A stretch of DNA of 64,000 nt, taken from contig NC_092795.1 of assembly GCF_918797505.1 (NCBI RefSeq), forward strand, positions 63,731,056 through 63,795,055, read 5' to 3'. The DNA comes from Bemisia tabaci. Taxonomy: Eukaryota > Arthropoda > Insecta > Hemiptera > Aleyrodidae. Below the pieces are notes generated by a model. That model did not search any database and was not told where the DNA came from. It saw only the letters and a program-made list of their open reading frames with translations. Below are positions 45,007 through 57,470 of the stretch, one piece after another (position 1 is the stretch's first letter; each line of letters opens with the position of its first letter). The position numbers and the translations under genes are program-made.

Positions 45007-45285
45007 TTTTTTTTTTTTTTTTTTTTTTCCCAAACAATTATTTTATTTGTTAAATGACAGAGTAGAATGATACGCGACAGGGTATCACCTGAAGGCCTAA
45101 GTTTACATATTATTAGTTTTTAAAGATCCTATTTACAATTTTTTGATTATTCCCCCCTGTCCCATGGAAGCTTATTGTCTAGTTACTTAAGTTCTAATTG
45201 GTTTCTCGAAGATCCTCTGTCTTCTTTTCGCTTTAGTTGTTTTTGTTTGTCCCGGAATTGCCTTGGGGTGGCCTGTCTTCGGGTG
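45007..45285 (-). mobile_element. 5'-truncated LINE-type 3' end with 14-bp target duplication
   Basis: On the minus strand the insert runs from CACCCGAAGACAGGCC through an AATAAAATAATTG polyadenylation-like signal to a ~22-base A tail. TTTTATTACAAGTT flanks both sides (44993-45006, 45286-45299). The first ~33 codons (ending KRRQRIFEKPIRT before TAA) may be the C-terminus of a LINE ORF2 or of a retroposed mRNA. The family is not recognised; the mechanism (target-primed insertion) is clear. Confidence 0.8.
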
Positions 45286-45299
45286 TTTTATTACAAGTT

Positions 45300-46569
45300 A
45301 TGATTCGAATTTCGACCCATCGCTCTTGCTATGGCGCTACGAAGTGATCGGCATAAAAAATAGAAAATATAATATTTTCTAAAGAGCCGTAGCTTTTAGT
45401 GAATTGAAAATTAATTGTGAGCTTTTACGTGAAATCTCATTTTCCGAGGCTTTATCATAAATCGATGGAGAATTATAAAAACTCCAATGTCAATTGTTAT
45501 TAGCGAACATTTATAATTGAAATTAGCGTTGTACGAGTTTTTCCGGCAGGGAGCTCTCCCCGCTAGAAATCGGTTACCACCCAACCGCCGGGAGCGCCGC
45601 GGACAGCGGCACATGGAAGTCTCCCCTGTGCACAATCGCTCACACCCTACGTCTCTCACCCTTTCAATTTTTGCACGGGGAATCAACTCTAAGTCCGCTT
45701 CAAAAAAGTGACGACACGCGATCTTACGGGAAAAACTGCTAGTTACCTTTCTGGTAGCTATTATTCTATGCTCCGAAAGAGGCCGTGTCAGAGGGTTTTC
45801 TATGGTAGGATTCGCAGGACTCGTCGTGTGTAGTTGGCACGGAAGTTTCTTTTTTTTTTGGGGGGGGGGGGGGGAGGGGAGGGATAGCTGACCAGCGTGG
45901 TTGCCATACGACTGTCGCAGCAGAATCGAAATTAGACCGATTTTAAAAATTTGTTCACTCGTTAATGCCCCCCATATGAGGCAGCAAGAGTCATTCTGCC
46001 CAATGAATGACAGTTGGAGCATTAAAGGACAAAAGCGTTCTCCGTATATCCTGCGGCCCTCCTCCGTATAACCCGCTTCTTCAGCTTTCGAAGACAATAC
46101 AAGACGGATTTGCTCCCAATCCGGTCCAATTAACTGGTATTGGAGCTTGAGCTGGCTTAAAAAGACCACTCCCCTCCCTTCACTTTCCTCGGTGGTTCAG
46201 GGGTGATTAATTCCTAACACTACGCTAGATTGTGGAAACTTGGAAAAGAACAGTAATTGCTCATTGCTGCAACCCATAGACAAATCTGACACGCTTCTCA
46301 GTGTTTTCGATTCGAGCAGTTAATTTCTGTATTATGATCGCATAGACAAGGACTCAAATTAAGGGACGGGTGAAGCAGCAATTGTGCGTTAGAAAGCTTT
46401 TACGATTGTTTTTTGACGTGTTGAGGAAACTTTCGAGCTTTAATTCTAAGAGACTCACAAATTTTAGAGATTTTTTTTCTCATTGCGCGGGAAAAATTCC
46501 GTACGGAATAAAATGATTTAAATTTTCACAGAGTTGTATTTATGAGAGAGTGGATTTGGTCAAAGCATA
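45300..46569. other. Unassigned; long but unconvincing minus-strand frame
   Basis: A 252-codon minus-strand frame (45411-46169) runs through a T10G14 homopolymer (about 45849-45873) and a CpG patch (45540-45620). Its peptide changes character along its length and shows no domain. I treat it as a chance frame. Confidence 0.4.
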
Positions 46570-46795
46570 TGCCGCGATCACACGCTGGATGTGGGAGCTG
46601 AATGTGCCTTGAATGTGGAAGTCATCGGCCCGATGCCTCAGCAATCATCGGACTAATGTTGAATCTGTCTAAACTATTCGAGTAGATTTGATACACATCT
46701 GGATGAAAATAACTCGAATTTGTTAAATTTCAGCCGTTGGGCGATGACTGTTGACTTCCACATTCAGCTGCTAAATTCAGCGTGTGATTGCGGCA
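46570..46795. mobile_element. MITE, 226 bp
   Basis: The left end TGCCGCGATCACACGCTG mirrors the right end TGCCGCAATCACACGCTG (inverted). The inversion continues with AGCTGAATGTG, GAATGTGGAAGTCA and CATCG blocks. No TSD longer than 2 bp is clear. Confidence 0.75.
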
Positions 46796-48833
46796 ATACG
46801 CAAAATGTGAAATTCGATGCAACGTCACAATTGTTGAATTTGATTGAACGTCGATTGACTATGTTTGAATGAACTAAACAGGAACGAACCTATAGCTTCA
46901 TCTTGGGGAAAAACCGGTTAAACGACTAGGATTATTTTTAGTGTGAATTTGGTTTTTGTAGAATGAAAATAAAGTTGGACAAAATTATAAAAATGTCGGC
47001 ATAAGGTTGGGCGCTTTTGATTGCACATGCAACGTGCTTTAGCTCTCTCGTGGTTAATGTGTGAGTTATCAGCCGCACGGCAACCCTAGATTCATTTCGT
47101 TCTTGGACAATTAATAACTGCAATACCGGATACTCATCCCCCTGCCCCCTCTCATATATTAATTGACCCAGCTTTTGTGTCACGAGAAATGTTCAAGTGC
47201 GGAGCTGCCGTTTCCAGGGAATTTTTGCGTCACCGAGAGATGGAACAACATTTATTTTTGCTTCGCCGCGCGAGAGAAAAGGAAAGTAAATTAGCGAGGA
47301 TGTCAATGAGTGGACGGACGTTGAGAAGTGGTTTGTATTTCCAGATTTCCTTAATATTCTCTTAAATAAATTATCAGCAAAGTGGTAACTTGTAAACTAA
47401 CAGGAGCGGGTCTTAAGGCTTCTTTACCCTTTGATCTTAGCGAATGTAAATAGATTTGCATAAGGCATAAGGTTCTCTCCAGAATTTTGAGGAGCATTTT
47501 GTTTAGTGTTTTTTGGTCTGAGAATGTAACAAGTGACAAAATAAGCGCTGAAAGTTAGTTATTCAACTTGAATACACGAGTAAACATCAAACCTTATCAC
47601 TCCAGTTCATTTTTAATCACTTGAACTAATTATGTCATGTCGCAGGCAGTTATCAACCGCCGGCAGTTTGCATGCGGCTTATAAGTTGTTTCAATAGATC
47701 GCAATCATACGCATCGGCATAGTGAAAGTTTGATGGGAAATGTCCTTTAGAAAAGCAATTTTGGTTTGAAGTACCTTCAATTTTCGTGATACCCACGCTT
47801 TGTCATGGAGTTGGTTTTGTTGCTCGTACACCGCACGATCCAAACTTACTTAACCAGGATCTGGGATTCCCCTACTCGCTCACCTACTGTGTGAGCCTGT
47901 TATGCTACCATATGTTTACTGAGGAAAATGTGTCTTTTTACATTGAAGGCAACATCATGAGCACTCTAAAATTGGTCCTTTATTTCTGAATTTTAAACTG
48001 TTCTATTTGTTCACTTGCGGCTCACAAATGTCCGGCGATTGCTAATTCCCTGCGATTTCCATACAGAAATTTGCTGCTGATAACTTCAGTCCAAATCGAC
48101 GGACCATCCAATTTACTAATATATATGTAAAGTAAAATAGCAGTAAATAAGCAAGTCCTTCTAGTTTCGGAAGTGCTCCGCTTTTTTTTTCAAAGGTATA
48201 CTCTAAAACTGCTTGTTATACGTTTAAAATCCCGAAATTCACTGCAATTCTACGATATGGCAGCCTTAAAGCCTTTCGGGTCGGATTTGCTGAAGTGAAG
48301 GGGTCTATGTTATGGTCAACTGAGCCATGAGTCTCGCAGATAAATCATTCAAGGCGCACCGATCCGTAAATCTTGCCAATAAAGTAGCCACCCAATTTTC
48401 ATTATCAATGGAGCCCAGTCGGGTGCCCTGGCGCACAATGGAGAGAGCCAACGAGAGAAGCTGGATACCACGTTGAAACTTCAAGACCCTATAACTTCAA
48501 AAATACGAAATGCATACAAGTTTAAAAGAAATTTCATTCATTTTCTTGTAAAATTTTCTCCCAGGAGCTCTCCTTAAAATTCAAATTTTGACGAAAGAAT
48601 CGTCAAAATCTGCAGTTTTAGACATTAATTTAACGCCCGACCTCTCCAAACGATTATGCTCCATTGTACGGCGCGGCGCGGCGACCAGATAGAGACTCTC
48701 CAATCGTTGGCCCAATTATGCCCGCAGTCGGGTGTATTAACTTCCGTGCCATAAATGAATGATCAGATACCGCCGACCCATCCACCGCGGGCGTTTCAAC
48801 TTGGTGATTCTACATAGAGAGGGAACGATGTGT
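46796..48833. other. Unassigned sequence
   Basis: No reading frame or element with clear ends was recognised. A short GGCGCGGCGCGGCG run lies near 48671. Confidence 0.4.
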
Positions 48834-48841
48834 GTTAAAAC

Positions 48842-49179
48842 CATTGAGTACATAGAGTCGTAATGTAAGTGGGAGAGCTGGCGCCGTGTTCTGCTCGACG
48901 AATTCCGAGCCCGGTGTGCGTCGAGTTCGGGTCGCTTTTTCGATACATTTTCGATCTAAAATGGCGGTGTGGAATACGTGGTAATTCCTATCTCCTTTGT
49001 TGTTGTTGTTGTTGTTGTTGTTGTCATCGGATGGCCGGGTACCCGTGTATCGCAAACAATCGATTATGTATCGAAAAAGTGACCCGGCGTCACACAGGAG
49101 TCTCGGAATTCGGGACATGGAAAATGCTTAAAAGTGGCGCCAGCTCTCCCATTTACATTACGACTCTATGTACTCTATG
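48842..49179. mobile_element. hAT-like MITE, 338 bp, perfect 8-bp target duplication, carries (GTT)n
   Basis: The left end CATTGAGTACATAGAGTCGT and the right end (inverted) CATAGAGTACATAGAGTCGT differ at one base. The inversion continues for about 44 bp to GAGAGCTGGCGCC. GTTAAAAC is exactly duplicated (48834-48841, 49180-49187). A (GTT)9 microsatellite sits in the centre (48998-49024). A TSD of 8 bp indicates hAT. Confidence 0.9.
48998..49024 (+). repeat. (GTT)9 microsatellite
   Basis: Nine uninterrupted GTT units near the centre of the 338-bp MITE. Confidence 0.95.
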
Positions 49180-49187
49180 GTTAAAAC

Positions 49188-50804
49188 GGTGTGTTTATAG
49201 CCGTCTTCACACGCTCAGGTGAGGTCCTTAAAATGGGTAATCGGTGCTCAGGGCTCTCAGCGTTGGCCAATAAGACGGGTAATGCTTTCATTGCTATAAT
49301 TGTACCTTATTAAAGAGAGTATAAACATTAGGAGATCAAAATTTAATCGCTTCATCCATTTTAGGCTTCATAAAACTCATTCGGACCGAAAACTGGTAGA
49401 TTATGCAAGCAGATAGCTCCAAAGAATTTGCAAGTTAGTCGCAATTCGTAAAGTACCTATGGTTTTGTTTTCATTTTTTTTTTTTTTAGTTTCACCGTCG
49501 GGAAATTTAGAATGCGCCGAAAATTATGGTCGGAACATGTAGAGAGGATGGACGGCGAAAGGTTTGCCAAGATTTGTATGGTACGACGACCTCATAGCCA
49601 AAGGCAACCCATGGGCGCAGAGCTGCCTTTCATCCCCGGAGTATTAAGTGATCTCTCTCATCGCCATCATATTTTTGGCGCGTATACGTAGTATACCGCC
49701 TTTGCGATCGTTTCGACCCCCCCTTTGATACAATAACCGAGTCCCTTAGTTCCTTACCGAAAAGTGACTACCGCGAACTTCTGAGATCTTCCAAAGCGTG
49801 TAAAAAGTTTATTTATCCGTCAATAATTATGATTTAAAGTTGTTTCTCATTCTAGGGCCCTCTAGTTTATGTGCAGTGAATACCAAGAGTCTACGTTACT
49901 TGGTTTTTTTTAAAAAGAGCCTAAGAATGCGACGCGCTGATTTAAAATATGCATATATAAGCGGAAGCAAGCGAACTGATTCGAGGATGGCTGCCCAGTT
50001 CGGCACTCCTCGAATGAGAATTTCACTCACTCCGTTATGTTCAAAACGTTGCTTTGACAGATCTCCAAACCCCTGTTATGATTTTCAAAATTTGGTAGCC
50101 CTGCTCTGATAGCCCCTAGCCGTAAGGGCAATCTGTGATGAGCCTCGAGACTCATTAGACCATTAGCTAAACGTGGCTCATACAGGAATCCATTTAGCCC
50201 TCTCTTCCCCACGCTCCTGATCACTGCGTCGGCGTCCGACGAACAATAGCTGACGAGGGTCGCCAGGCGGCCGGGATCCTCAGCCCCTCGCCCAATTACT
50301 TACGCTTGATTAACCATTTCACCGTCACGCTAGGATTCATCCAATTTTCAAAAAAAAAAATTTTGCGTGCACTTAGCAATTTTTTTCTTACTCTCCGTCA
50401 AAACACGAATTTAAAGAGGTCTCATTCATAAAAATCGGGCAAATAGAAGAGAAGTTACAGTATTCTAAATCTGAAGAAATCAACAAAACCTCGAATTCTC
50501 CAAACAAAAAATAAAATGAAGGGGAAAAAAAGAAATGTATAAATTACAATTAGATAAAGTTGACCTCAGAATTTGACAAGCAATTCCATTATATAACGGA
50601 GAAAAAATTGGGAGTAATTACAAAAAAATTCGCCTCTTGCAAGGGGCTTCCTTGTAAGAATTTTGACCTGAAGACAAGGGTCGAATAGCAACAGTACTCC
50701 ATACAATACACATAGTGGGCCTCAACGAGTTAAACATGTTTTATATATCCAAATCGAAAAATTTTCTATATTTTTAACTACAGTGTCTCTTGAGTCGTTT
50801 AAGC

Positions 50805-50805
<1 letters not shown>
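49188..50805. other. Unassigned; balanced-composition block at 49.95-50.28 kb
   Basis: The segment 49950-50280 has higher complexity than its flanks, and a minus-strand frame (50027-50224; LNGFLYEPRLANGLMSLEAH part) reads like protein. It has no domain I recognise. It could be a transposon coding remnant or an exon. Confidence 0.3.

Positions 50806-50836
<31 letters not shown>
50806..50836 (+). repeat. Poly(A) tract, 31 bases
   Basis: An uninterrupted A run. No flanking duplication was found, so a retroposon tail is unproven. Confidence 0.9.
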
Positions 50837-50839
<3 letters not shown>

Positions 50840-50866
50840 GTCGAGATTCGGGAACGTGAAGGCGCT

Positions 50867-51670
50867 TTAAAAGTATTCGGGGGCTACAATAGCGAAATCA
50901 CCGGTAGTAAATCCCGTTATATTATTAAAAAGAAATTGACTCCATAGCTTCATGCCTTAGTTTCTTAAATACGATTATTTTAAGCACTCAAACATTTATA
51001 CCACCAGTTTTAGCCATGAGGTGATTTCCTGAGAGCCAATAATATCACGAATTTCTCATAGAACCCTTCAAAAATGGCTTCCTTTTTGGGCAGCCGATTC
51101 GGTCATCGAACCGGGGTTTAAAGGGAAGCTGATAATAACACAAACCTTTGCTCTGAGAAAAATTTTGAGATAGACATGGATTCTGTTTAGCATATCGATG
51201 CATAAGCATTTTCACACGTAGAATCTAATTTTCACGTCAGGGAGTGGACATATTTTGATTTTTTTCGATTTTATACGGAAAATTGATGGTTCTTCGGAAA
51301 TGAAATGACTTATTATTGTTTCATGAAAAATAAATGCACCCAAAATGACTATAGCATATTGGCTTTTACATACAATGTGCACTCACGAAATTGATTCTTA
51401 AATTCAACGAGTAGGTGCATCGACCATATCAAGTTTCTGCGATATTTTACGGCAAATCGAAAGATTTTCGGTATGTAGATTTCTTACTTTCAATTCATGA
51501 ATGGATAAAGAATAGACATGGTTGAGCTGCTTTCCATGGAAAGACGTTTAAAGTAACAAAATCAAGACATATGAAGCAATTGCATTTATATCGAGTCAAT
51601 TTCTTTTCAATAATATGACGGGATTTATGCTACCGGTGATTTGGGTATTTTAGCCCCAAAATACCTTTAA
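50867..51670. mobile_element. Fold-back, about 0.8 kb
   Basis: AAAGTATTCGGGGGCTA at the left mirrors the right end, and AAATCACCGGTAG, ATAAATCCCGT-type, ATATTATT and AAGAAATTGACTC follow in inverted order (arms of about 100 bp, then weaker similarity). There is no coding content; class unknown. Confidence 0.7.
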
Positions 51671-52068
51671 ATCGACTTTATCTTCTAGGAGTTCAACAGA
51701 ATTTTTCCTTTCTTCGCTTAAATTATTCCGCAGCACTTCTCTTCAAGAATCTGATAAGATTTTGCTTCAGGCAGATCAAAAAACTTAAATTCGTTCGAAT
51801 AGCTTTCTGCATTCACAATATCCGGTCTCGTCAATGTGTGCCGTTGAAGTGTTGGATTGTCTAAATTCTCTTGTTGTGCTACTCGCCTATTTTGAAATCT
51901 CTGTAAGTGAAAACTAAAGGGGTTGATATGTGCGAGTTAATGACGCGCCTTATCAACACATTGTGTTGGAGTTAACTGCTTGTTTTTTCTTCCTGTTATT
52001 TACTAATTATGTTGTTTACAAATTTAGAGGCTAGTCAAACAGGGTCACGGCCCTAGTCAGCAGTTAGC

Positions 52069-52100
52069 AGAAGAAGAAGAAGAAGAAGAAGAAGAAGAAG
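52069..52100 (+). repeat. (AGA)n microsatellite
   Basis: About eleven uninterrupted AGA/GAA units. Confidence 0.95.
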
Positions 52101-53711
52101 GAAATTTAGAGCTTCTTCATCTCAGAAGGAATGCAATTTAAGCTATACCTAGGAAGTGAATTAATAATATCTTACGTTTTTATCGTAGCATAGCATTGAG
52201 TTTCACAACAGACGCTTTTATACTTTTTCTGATTAAAGTGTAAAAATTTCGATGAATTATTTTTTTCCAAACGCAATCGATCCTCCCCCCGAAGGGCAAC
52301 TTGTAAAAATGAACGTACAGAGTTTGGGATCAGTTTTTTTCTCCTATTTTCATTTTCTGAATTCGGCTCCTCCTCAGTGAAACAGTTCATATGGAAAATG
52401 CCAACGATCGTAGGATATCATAATACCCGTTTTTTTCAGTATTAGCCACTTAACTGAGCATTCATTTTTTAGTAATTTTTTGTACTTGGATGTAGATCTA
52501 AGAGGTATTTCTCATGTATAATATAATACCAATATCTAGAGATTTGTGCTCTTTTGATCTGATTAGCTTTATATTTGAGAATGAGTCCCACGACAAAGTC
52601 ATGCAAGTTTCATCGCGAATTCTGGTAGGAAGTTCAAGCTCGTCTTTTGTTAGAGTGGGAGTGTGGCGGAGATGAATCTGGCCGCTAAGCTGCGCGGAGC
52701 TCTATTTGTCTTATTCGACACCAATAATATTGCGCGACTATTGCACTCAGCTTCGAACAGGGTTGTCACACCTAAGAAAAGTTGGAGAAAGTCAGGAGAA
52801 ATTAAGCTCTCACACGAGTGGATGCAACAATTCAATTGTATATTCCTCAAAAACAATGTGCAAAGAAAACCGTGATACGATTGAGACTTTGCACGGACAA
52901 TTTTTTCATCACTTCATCTAAGAGTGCTTACAGAGCTGATTTCGCTGTATTTTTTGAAAAAAAAATATGATGTGAAAAATTGTATAAAAATAGATTGTAA
53001 AGTGTGAAAATGCACCGCTGAGTGACTTCACCTGGCGGCTATTCCCATTTAAACACATTTAGTTTAGCAGAATAGCTCATTTCGTCATATCTACTCCAAT
53101 AATTGTTCAGTTTATGAGCCGAGGCTATCCTCGTGTTCAGTGCTTTCAGTGGTTTCAGAAGCCTACTCTTCGTTTCTGACATTACTTCGTATGAAGGATT
53201 TTGTCGAAAATATTTGAAAACGCATACAATAGCCAACCTTGCGTTGCGCTTCGACGTCCAGGAGTAAAGTCGTGCGTCTTTATCTTGCATTCAAACGGGG
53301 CGTCGCGCGTCGCTCCGGAATCCGGGTCGTTGTTTCGACCCCGAGAGTCTTCATCTCAATTTCGAACACGAGTACCGTTGTCAGATTGAGGATAAGTATT
53401 TCTTATCAGCGGTATGTTGAAAATGTTGAATCTTGAACTGTTAATAGGGTAAGCGAATAGAAGGTATGCTCCTTTGCTACAGAAAATCCAAAAGCGACGA
53501 AACTCTCCGTTCCGTTTCATTTAAGTTTAGGCGTCAAATTTGAAATAAATGCCAACTTTGACATTCGATTCTTATGTGTCCAATTGCTCCCGACCCGACC
53601 AAAGGGAGATTGGATTAACGAGAGTCGGGTATGAAAATCTTATCATTTTTTTGTCGTTCTTTTGTTGACACGGGTCTAAGAGAACGCGAAGCGGCCAGGG
53701 GGCATAGCCTC
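52101..53711. other. Unassigned sequence
   Basis: AGGGTTGTCACACCTAAGAA at 52759 resembles the CAGGGTTGTC-type start of some hAT elements, but no matching right end was found. Overlapping short frames at 52650-52920 have no domain. Confidence 0.35.
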
Positions 53712-53905
53712 CTAGTAGCTTTCTACACTAATTCTACACTCGCATTACTCGATCATTTGGGTAGGTGTGTGGTTACCATTACAGCGTTGGATCGTAAATT
53801 CCATTCATGCGCTGCTTACCTGTATTAAAATGTTTGTAAATGAAAACTAATGAGGTTGATATGTACGAGTCAATGACGCGCTTTATAACACATTGTGTTG
53901 GAGTA

Positions 53906-55283
53906 CTCATTTCCTATACTGTAGATTAAAAATTTTAATAGTTTTCACTAGAAACTGCGTGATTCAAAATCCGGAACCATCGTGACTCCACTTTTGTTTT
54001 GACACTTTTGGGCGTGTTTTCCCATAAACGTTCGCAGAAGACTCATCTATACTCTATTTTCTCGTGAAATCAGTTTAACCCTCTTGTGGACGAGGGTACA
54101 ATTCCTCGTGACCGTCCGCAGGTGTAAACATTTTCAAAGAAAATTCAAATATTTTCTGGAAATTTGGCAATCAAGCCCAAACTGGAGCCCCGCGTGGAAA
54201 ATCGTTTCAAGTCACATTTGTGCTTGTTATGCAGTGTAAACTGTTTTACGACCTAGCGGAACTTCGGCTGTCCTCAGGAAGAATCGCATATTTGCTCAGA
54301 GATTTCCACTGGAGATGCGGGATTGCATTTTTACATGGCTGAGTGAGCAATGAAAATACCACAGTCTCGGCCTTAAAATTAATGTGTCGTCCTCTTTTTA
54401 TCCGCTCGGGTATTAATCAATGCTTTGTTTGTAATTTCAAAACATGCAGACTTCTCGACCAAAATTTTTTGTGGGTTGTAAATTGTAAATACGGCAAATG
54501 AAAAGGTCTATTGCATAGGATGAGAAATAAAAAAAAAAATTGAATTGGGTCATGCCCGCTGCCCAGACTCACGTAATCAATAAAATAATGTTTTCCAACT
54601 AGCGTACTTTTTTCAGCTCTTTCCGGGATTTCTGTTTTATTTTTTAGGAAAATTTATAAGGAAGGAGGTGAGGGTATCAAAAATCTGCAAGAATGGCTGA
54701 CGCAATACTTTACTAGACTCTAATATCTGAATTCGTTTAAATAACTTACGTAACTACTGTTTCTGCGATAATCCTAAATTATATCGCAATTTCTGCTGCT
54801 TCTAATGATTCGCTCTCGTCATTAACGAATGTCTCACCGGGTCGCTTTTCCGGCTGTTCAAAAGTAGGAGCCGCAAAATGCATCCCTTTGAGTTGAACGA
54901 ATTACTTCAGTTTTCCGGAGTAACGGGTGAAAAGCGACGACTTTTGATTAAAATATTCGCCCCATAACCGCCAACTGACGGAGCTGGGGTTGAAGCATGG
55001 TTTCCGCGTTTTCCTCGTTTTCATAGACTTTTGGAGCTGGTGACAATCATTTCCAAGGATAAAAGTAACCAAAAATTACTTATTTTATTAAATATCACGA
55101 CAATCATAGGTACTATCAGACAAGTGAGTGGACTCATTTTTACTTCCAAGAAGGTAACCTCAATAGACGGCCTTTTACTTCGAGCGCACAGAGAGTTTAG
55201 CACTGGATCGTATGACCTGCGTGCTGCCTTGCTTAAGAAAAACGTCGTATGAACTTTCAAGTGTTGCCAAATTCATTTTCATA
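53906..55283. other. Unassigned sequence
   Basis: No gene or repeat boundary was recognised. Confidence 0.4.
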
Positions 55284-55299
55284 GGTGGCGGTAGCCACC
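55284..55299. repeat. Hairpin GGTGGC-GGTA-GCCACC, copy 2
   Basis: The 16-mer is identical to the one at 39546-39561 and is again followed by TC and preceded upstream by GTGTTGCCA. Confidence 0.7.
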
Positions 55300-56230
55300 T
55301 CCGGACATCTATAATAAAATATGAATTTATCGGGAAAGTTATAAATATTTTTCTTTCAATTTTTCAGACAATTTTGTTCGCAATTTAATCTAAAATATCC
55401 GAAAATTTCAAGGCATAGTATGCAAAACTTTCTTCCAAAATAGGATTTTCATCAAGTAAAATCTGGCAACGTTTGAATGAATGTTCATCCGACGTTTTAC
55501 CATCGAACGGTAGTGACGGTACTATGGTTGTGGAGCCTCCCCTCATGCTTCTACTCCAGGTTGTGAGGCCATTATCTGTGATTCAACAACCGATACTTTG
55601 TGAGAAAAAGGTATTTATGTGGACATGAAAAAGGAAGGTTAGGTTTAGGCTAGTTTTGTAACAATACGCAAACCCGATTGTCCCACACAACCATTGACGC
55701 ACAGGATAGTGTGAGTACTGTCGAGGTATTTGTTTTGCGACTTGCAGTTATCTCTGTCGAAGGAGGACGATGCCAGTGATTTCCGATCTATTACGCGGTT
55801 CGTGAAGTAGGGCTTGGAAAAAATATGTTTGTATCGCTCGCGGCATAACACAGTGAGAGCCTCGAAGTTGTTATTTCAGAGGGCTCCCGTCGACAGGGCT
55901 GCCGCAAAACCTCACACTCTCTTGCAGTGGTTTTTTGTGTAAACCCTCGTGCCACAAAAACTGTCATGGTGGCATTCACCGTTTAACATAAGAAAAACTA
56001 GGAGACTGCGGATGCGAGTATGCGTCCTGCGTCTCGTCTCGCTCAGAGACACAATGCTCCTTCCCGACGCGACGACAGGATAACGTCGCAGAGGACGTGA
56101 TCGTCGTGTTGTCAAGTCTCTCGTTTTTGACGCATCGCTAGCTACAGTTAACCTTTTCGATTGTGCGAAAATGTTATTCCACACTTTGCCGTCATGCCTC
56201 ATATTTCATCCCATGTTTATGAGTTGAATA
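55300..56230. other. Unassigned; CpG-rich near 56.0-56.1 kb
   Basis: The block 55990-56110 is CpG-rich with a short minus-strand frame of no recognisable family. The rest is AT-rich and unassigned. Confidence 0.35.
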
Positions 56231-56352
56231 CGTCGCTCATCTGGTGTAAGGGCCTATCTTGATTTCCGCATAAGCTCCGGAGATCATTGATCTCTAAGTA
56301 AAACAGAGCTCACGTGGAAATTGAGTTACGACCTTACGTTAGAGGGGCGACG
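56231..56352. mobile_element. Small MITE, 122 bp, uninterrupted
   Basis: CGTCGCTCATCTGGTGTAAG mirrors the right end CTTACGTTAGAGGGGCGACG; GAGATCATTGATCTC is a small inner palindrome. It is the intact relative of the split outer MITE at 1852-3228 (GTAAGGGCGTATCTCGATTT versus GTAAGGGCCTATCTTGATTT). Confidence 0.65.
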
Positions 56353-57470
56353 ATAAGGCCTATCCCCTTTTTTTAAAATATAGAGATGTTAAATGCTAAA
56401 CGCGAATATAAATCAATTGAACTTAATATGTAATTGGAGTATGGAATATACGAATAGAGTGGTACCTATGCAAAATGTAATAGTTTCAAAGTCCTTCTAA
56501 TCAGTTAAAGATATAAACTATGTAGTGAGATAGTATAAAAGATACCAGGGAGATTTTAGCTGAAAGCACGGGAGGTAAAAAAGTGGTATGCAATTGGGGA
56601 ATGACAGAAATCAAGACAGATATAAATGCTGAGAGTAATGGAAAGTACAAGGTTATTCGTCTGAGAAATGCTAAGGAATAGCCTTTCTTGGCATCCCTTT
56701 AAAAAATAACGTGACAAGACTACTTACCATATCCGGCTTTCCAGTGGAAAAATAGGTCCCTTGGATCTAAAGTATGCCATTGAATTTTTTCTTGTCAAAT
56801 TTTTCTGAGTTTGATTCTGGATCCAAGTGGCTTTTTTCCAGTGTCCAGCCATGCAGTATTGGTATTTGATTTTGCTCTGAAATAGTCATGAATTGTGCAA
56901 AATCAGGATGAGTCACCAAGAACTACTTTCAACTTAATTTCCCGCTACATGTTGATAGGGATCTACTTGGAAGGAAGAGATGAGCTCAATTTCAAAATTG
57001 GAGCCGAGGAGAAGGGGGCGGGCGGTGGGATTTGGCGGCAAGGGCGACGAAGGCCGGAGATTAATGGAGGCGAGTCTTAGCCCGTCGCGTCCGTAGTGTT
57101 GGAGGAGGAGGGGGCGGCGGAGGGGCGAGGGAGGGGCGAGGGAGGGACCCGATGCGCGGTCTAATTAAGGATCCCTTTTATGCTGAAGCGTAGAACATGT
57201 AAAACGCAAAGTTTATCAGCAGGTTAAAAGGTTTCGTGCCCTCCCGCACCCGTCAAGTTTTTCATATGCACCGATCTCCGCTAAACGGTTGACCGTTCCG
57301 CTGATTCCCCCGATTCCAGGAAGCGAGACCCTAATACCGTTTGCACCCCCTCACTCCTCATCACGTCGATGTTATCTCCGCCACGGCTGCGAAGTTTAGC
57401 ATTCCTCGGAATTCGGCGGTGGTTGCTTAATGCTTGCAGACATTTTTCGCGCGCCGTGGAAAGTACCCCT
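56353..57470. other. Unassigned; GC-rich patch 57000-57380
   Basis: Purine- and GC-rich text with tandem GGGGCGAGGGA units (57120-57148) lies in a CpG-rich block. A first exon or promoter is possible; no gene was recognised. Confidence 0.3.

Larger units (their letters stand above)
51795..53905. repeat. Diverged direct repeats at 51795-51974 and 53712-53905
   Basis: Shared text in order includes TAGCTTTCT, GTGTTGGAT/GCGTTGGAT, AAATGAAAACTAA, GGTTGATATGT, CGAGT-AATGACGCG and ACACATTGTGTTGGAGT. They may be the two ends of an unidentified ~2.1-kb element in the same orientation, or scattered copies of one repeat. Confidence 0.6.

Noticed and set aside
45411..46169. Longest non-transposon frame (252 codons, minus strand)
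   Set aside because: It runs through a T10G14 homopolymer and a CpG patch, has no domain, and its composition changes along the length. It is probably a chance frame.
52759..52830. hAT-like start (AGGGTTGTCACACC)
   Set aside because: No matching inverted end or 8-bp duplication was found nearby, so no element is claimed.
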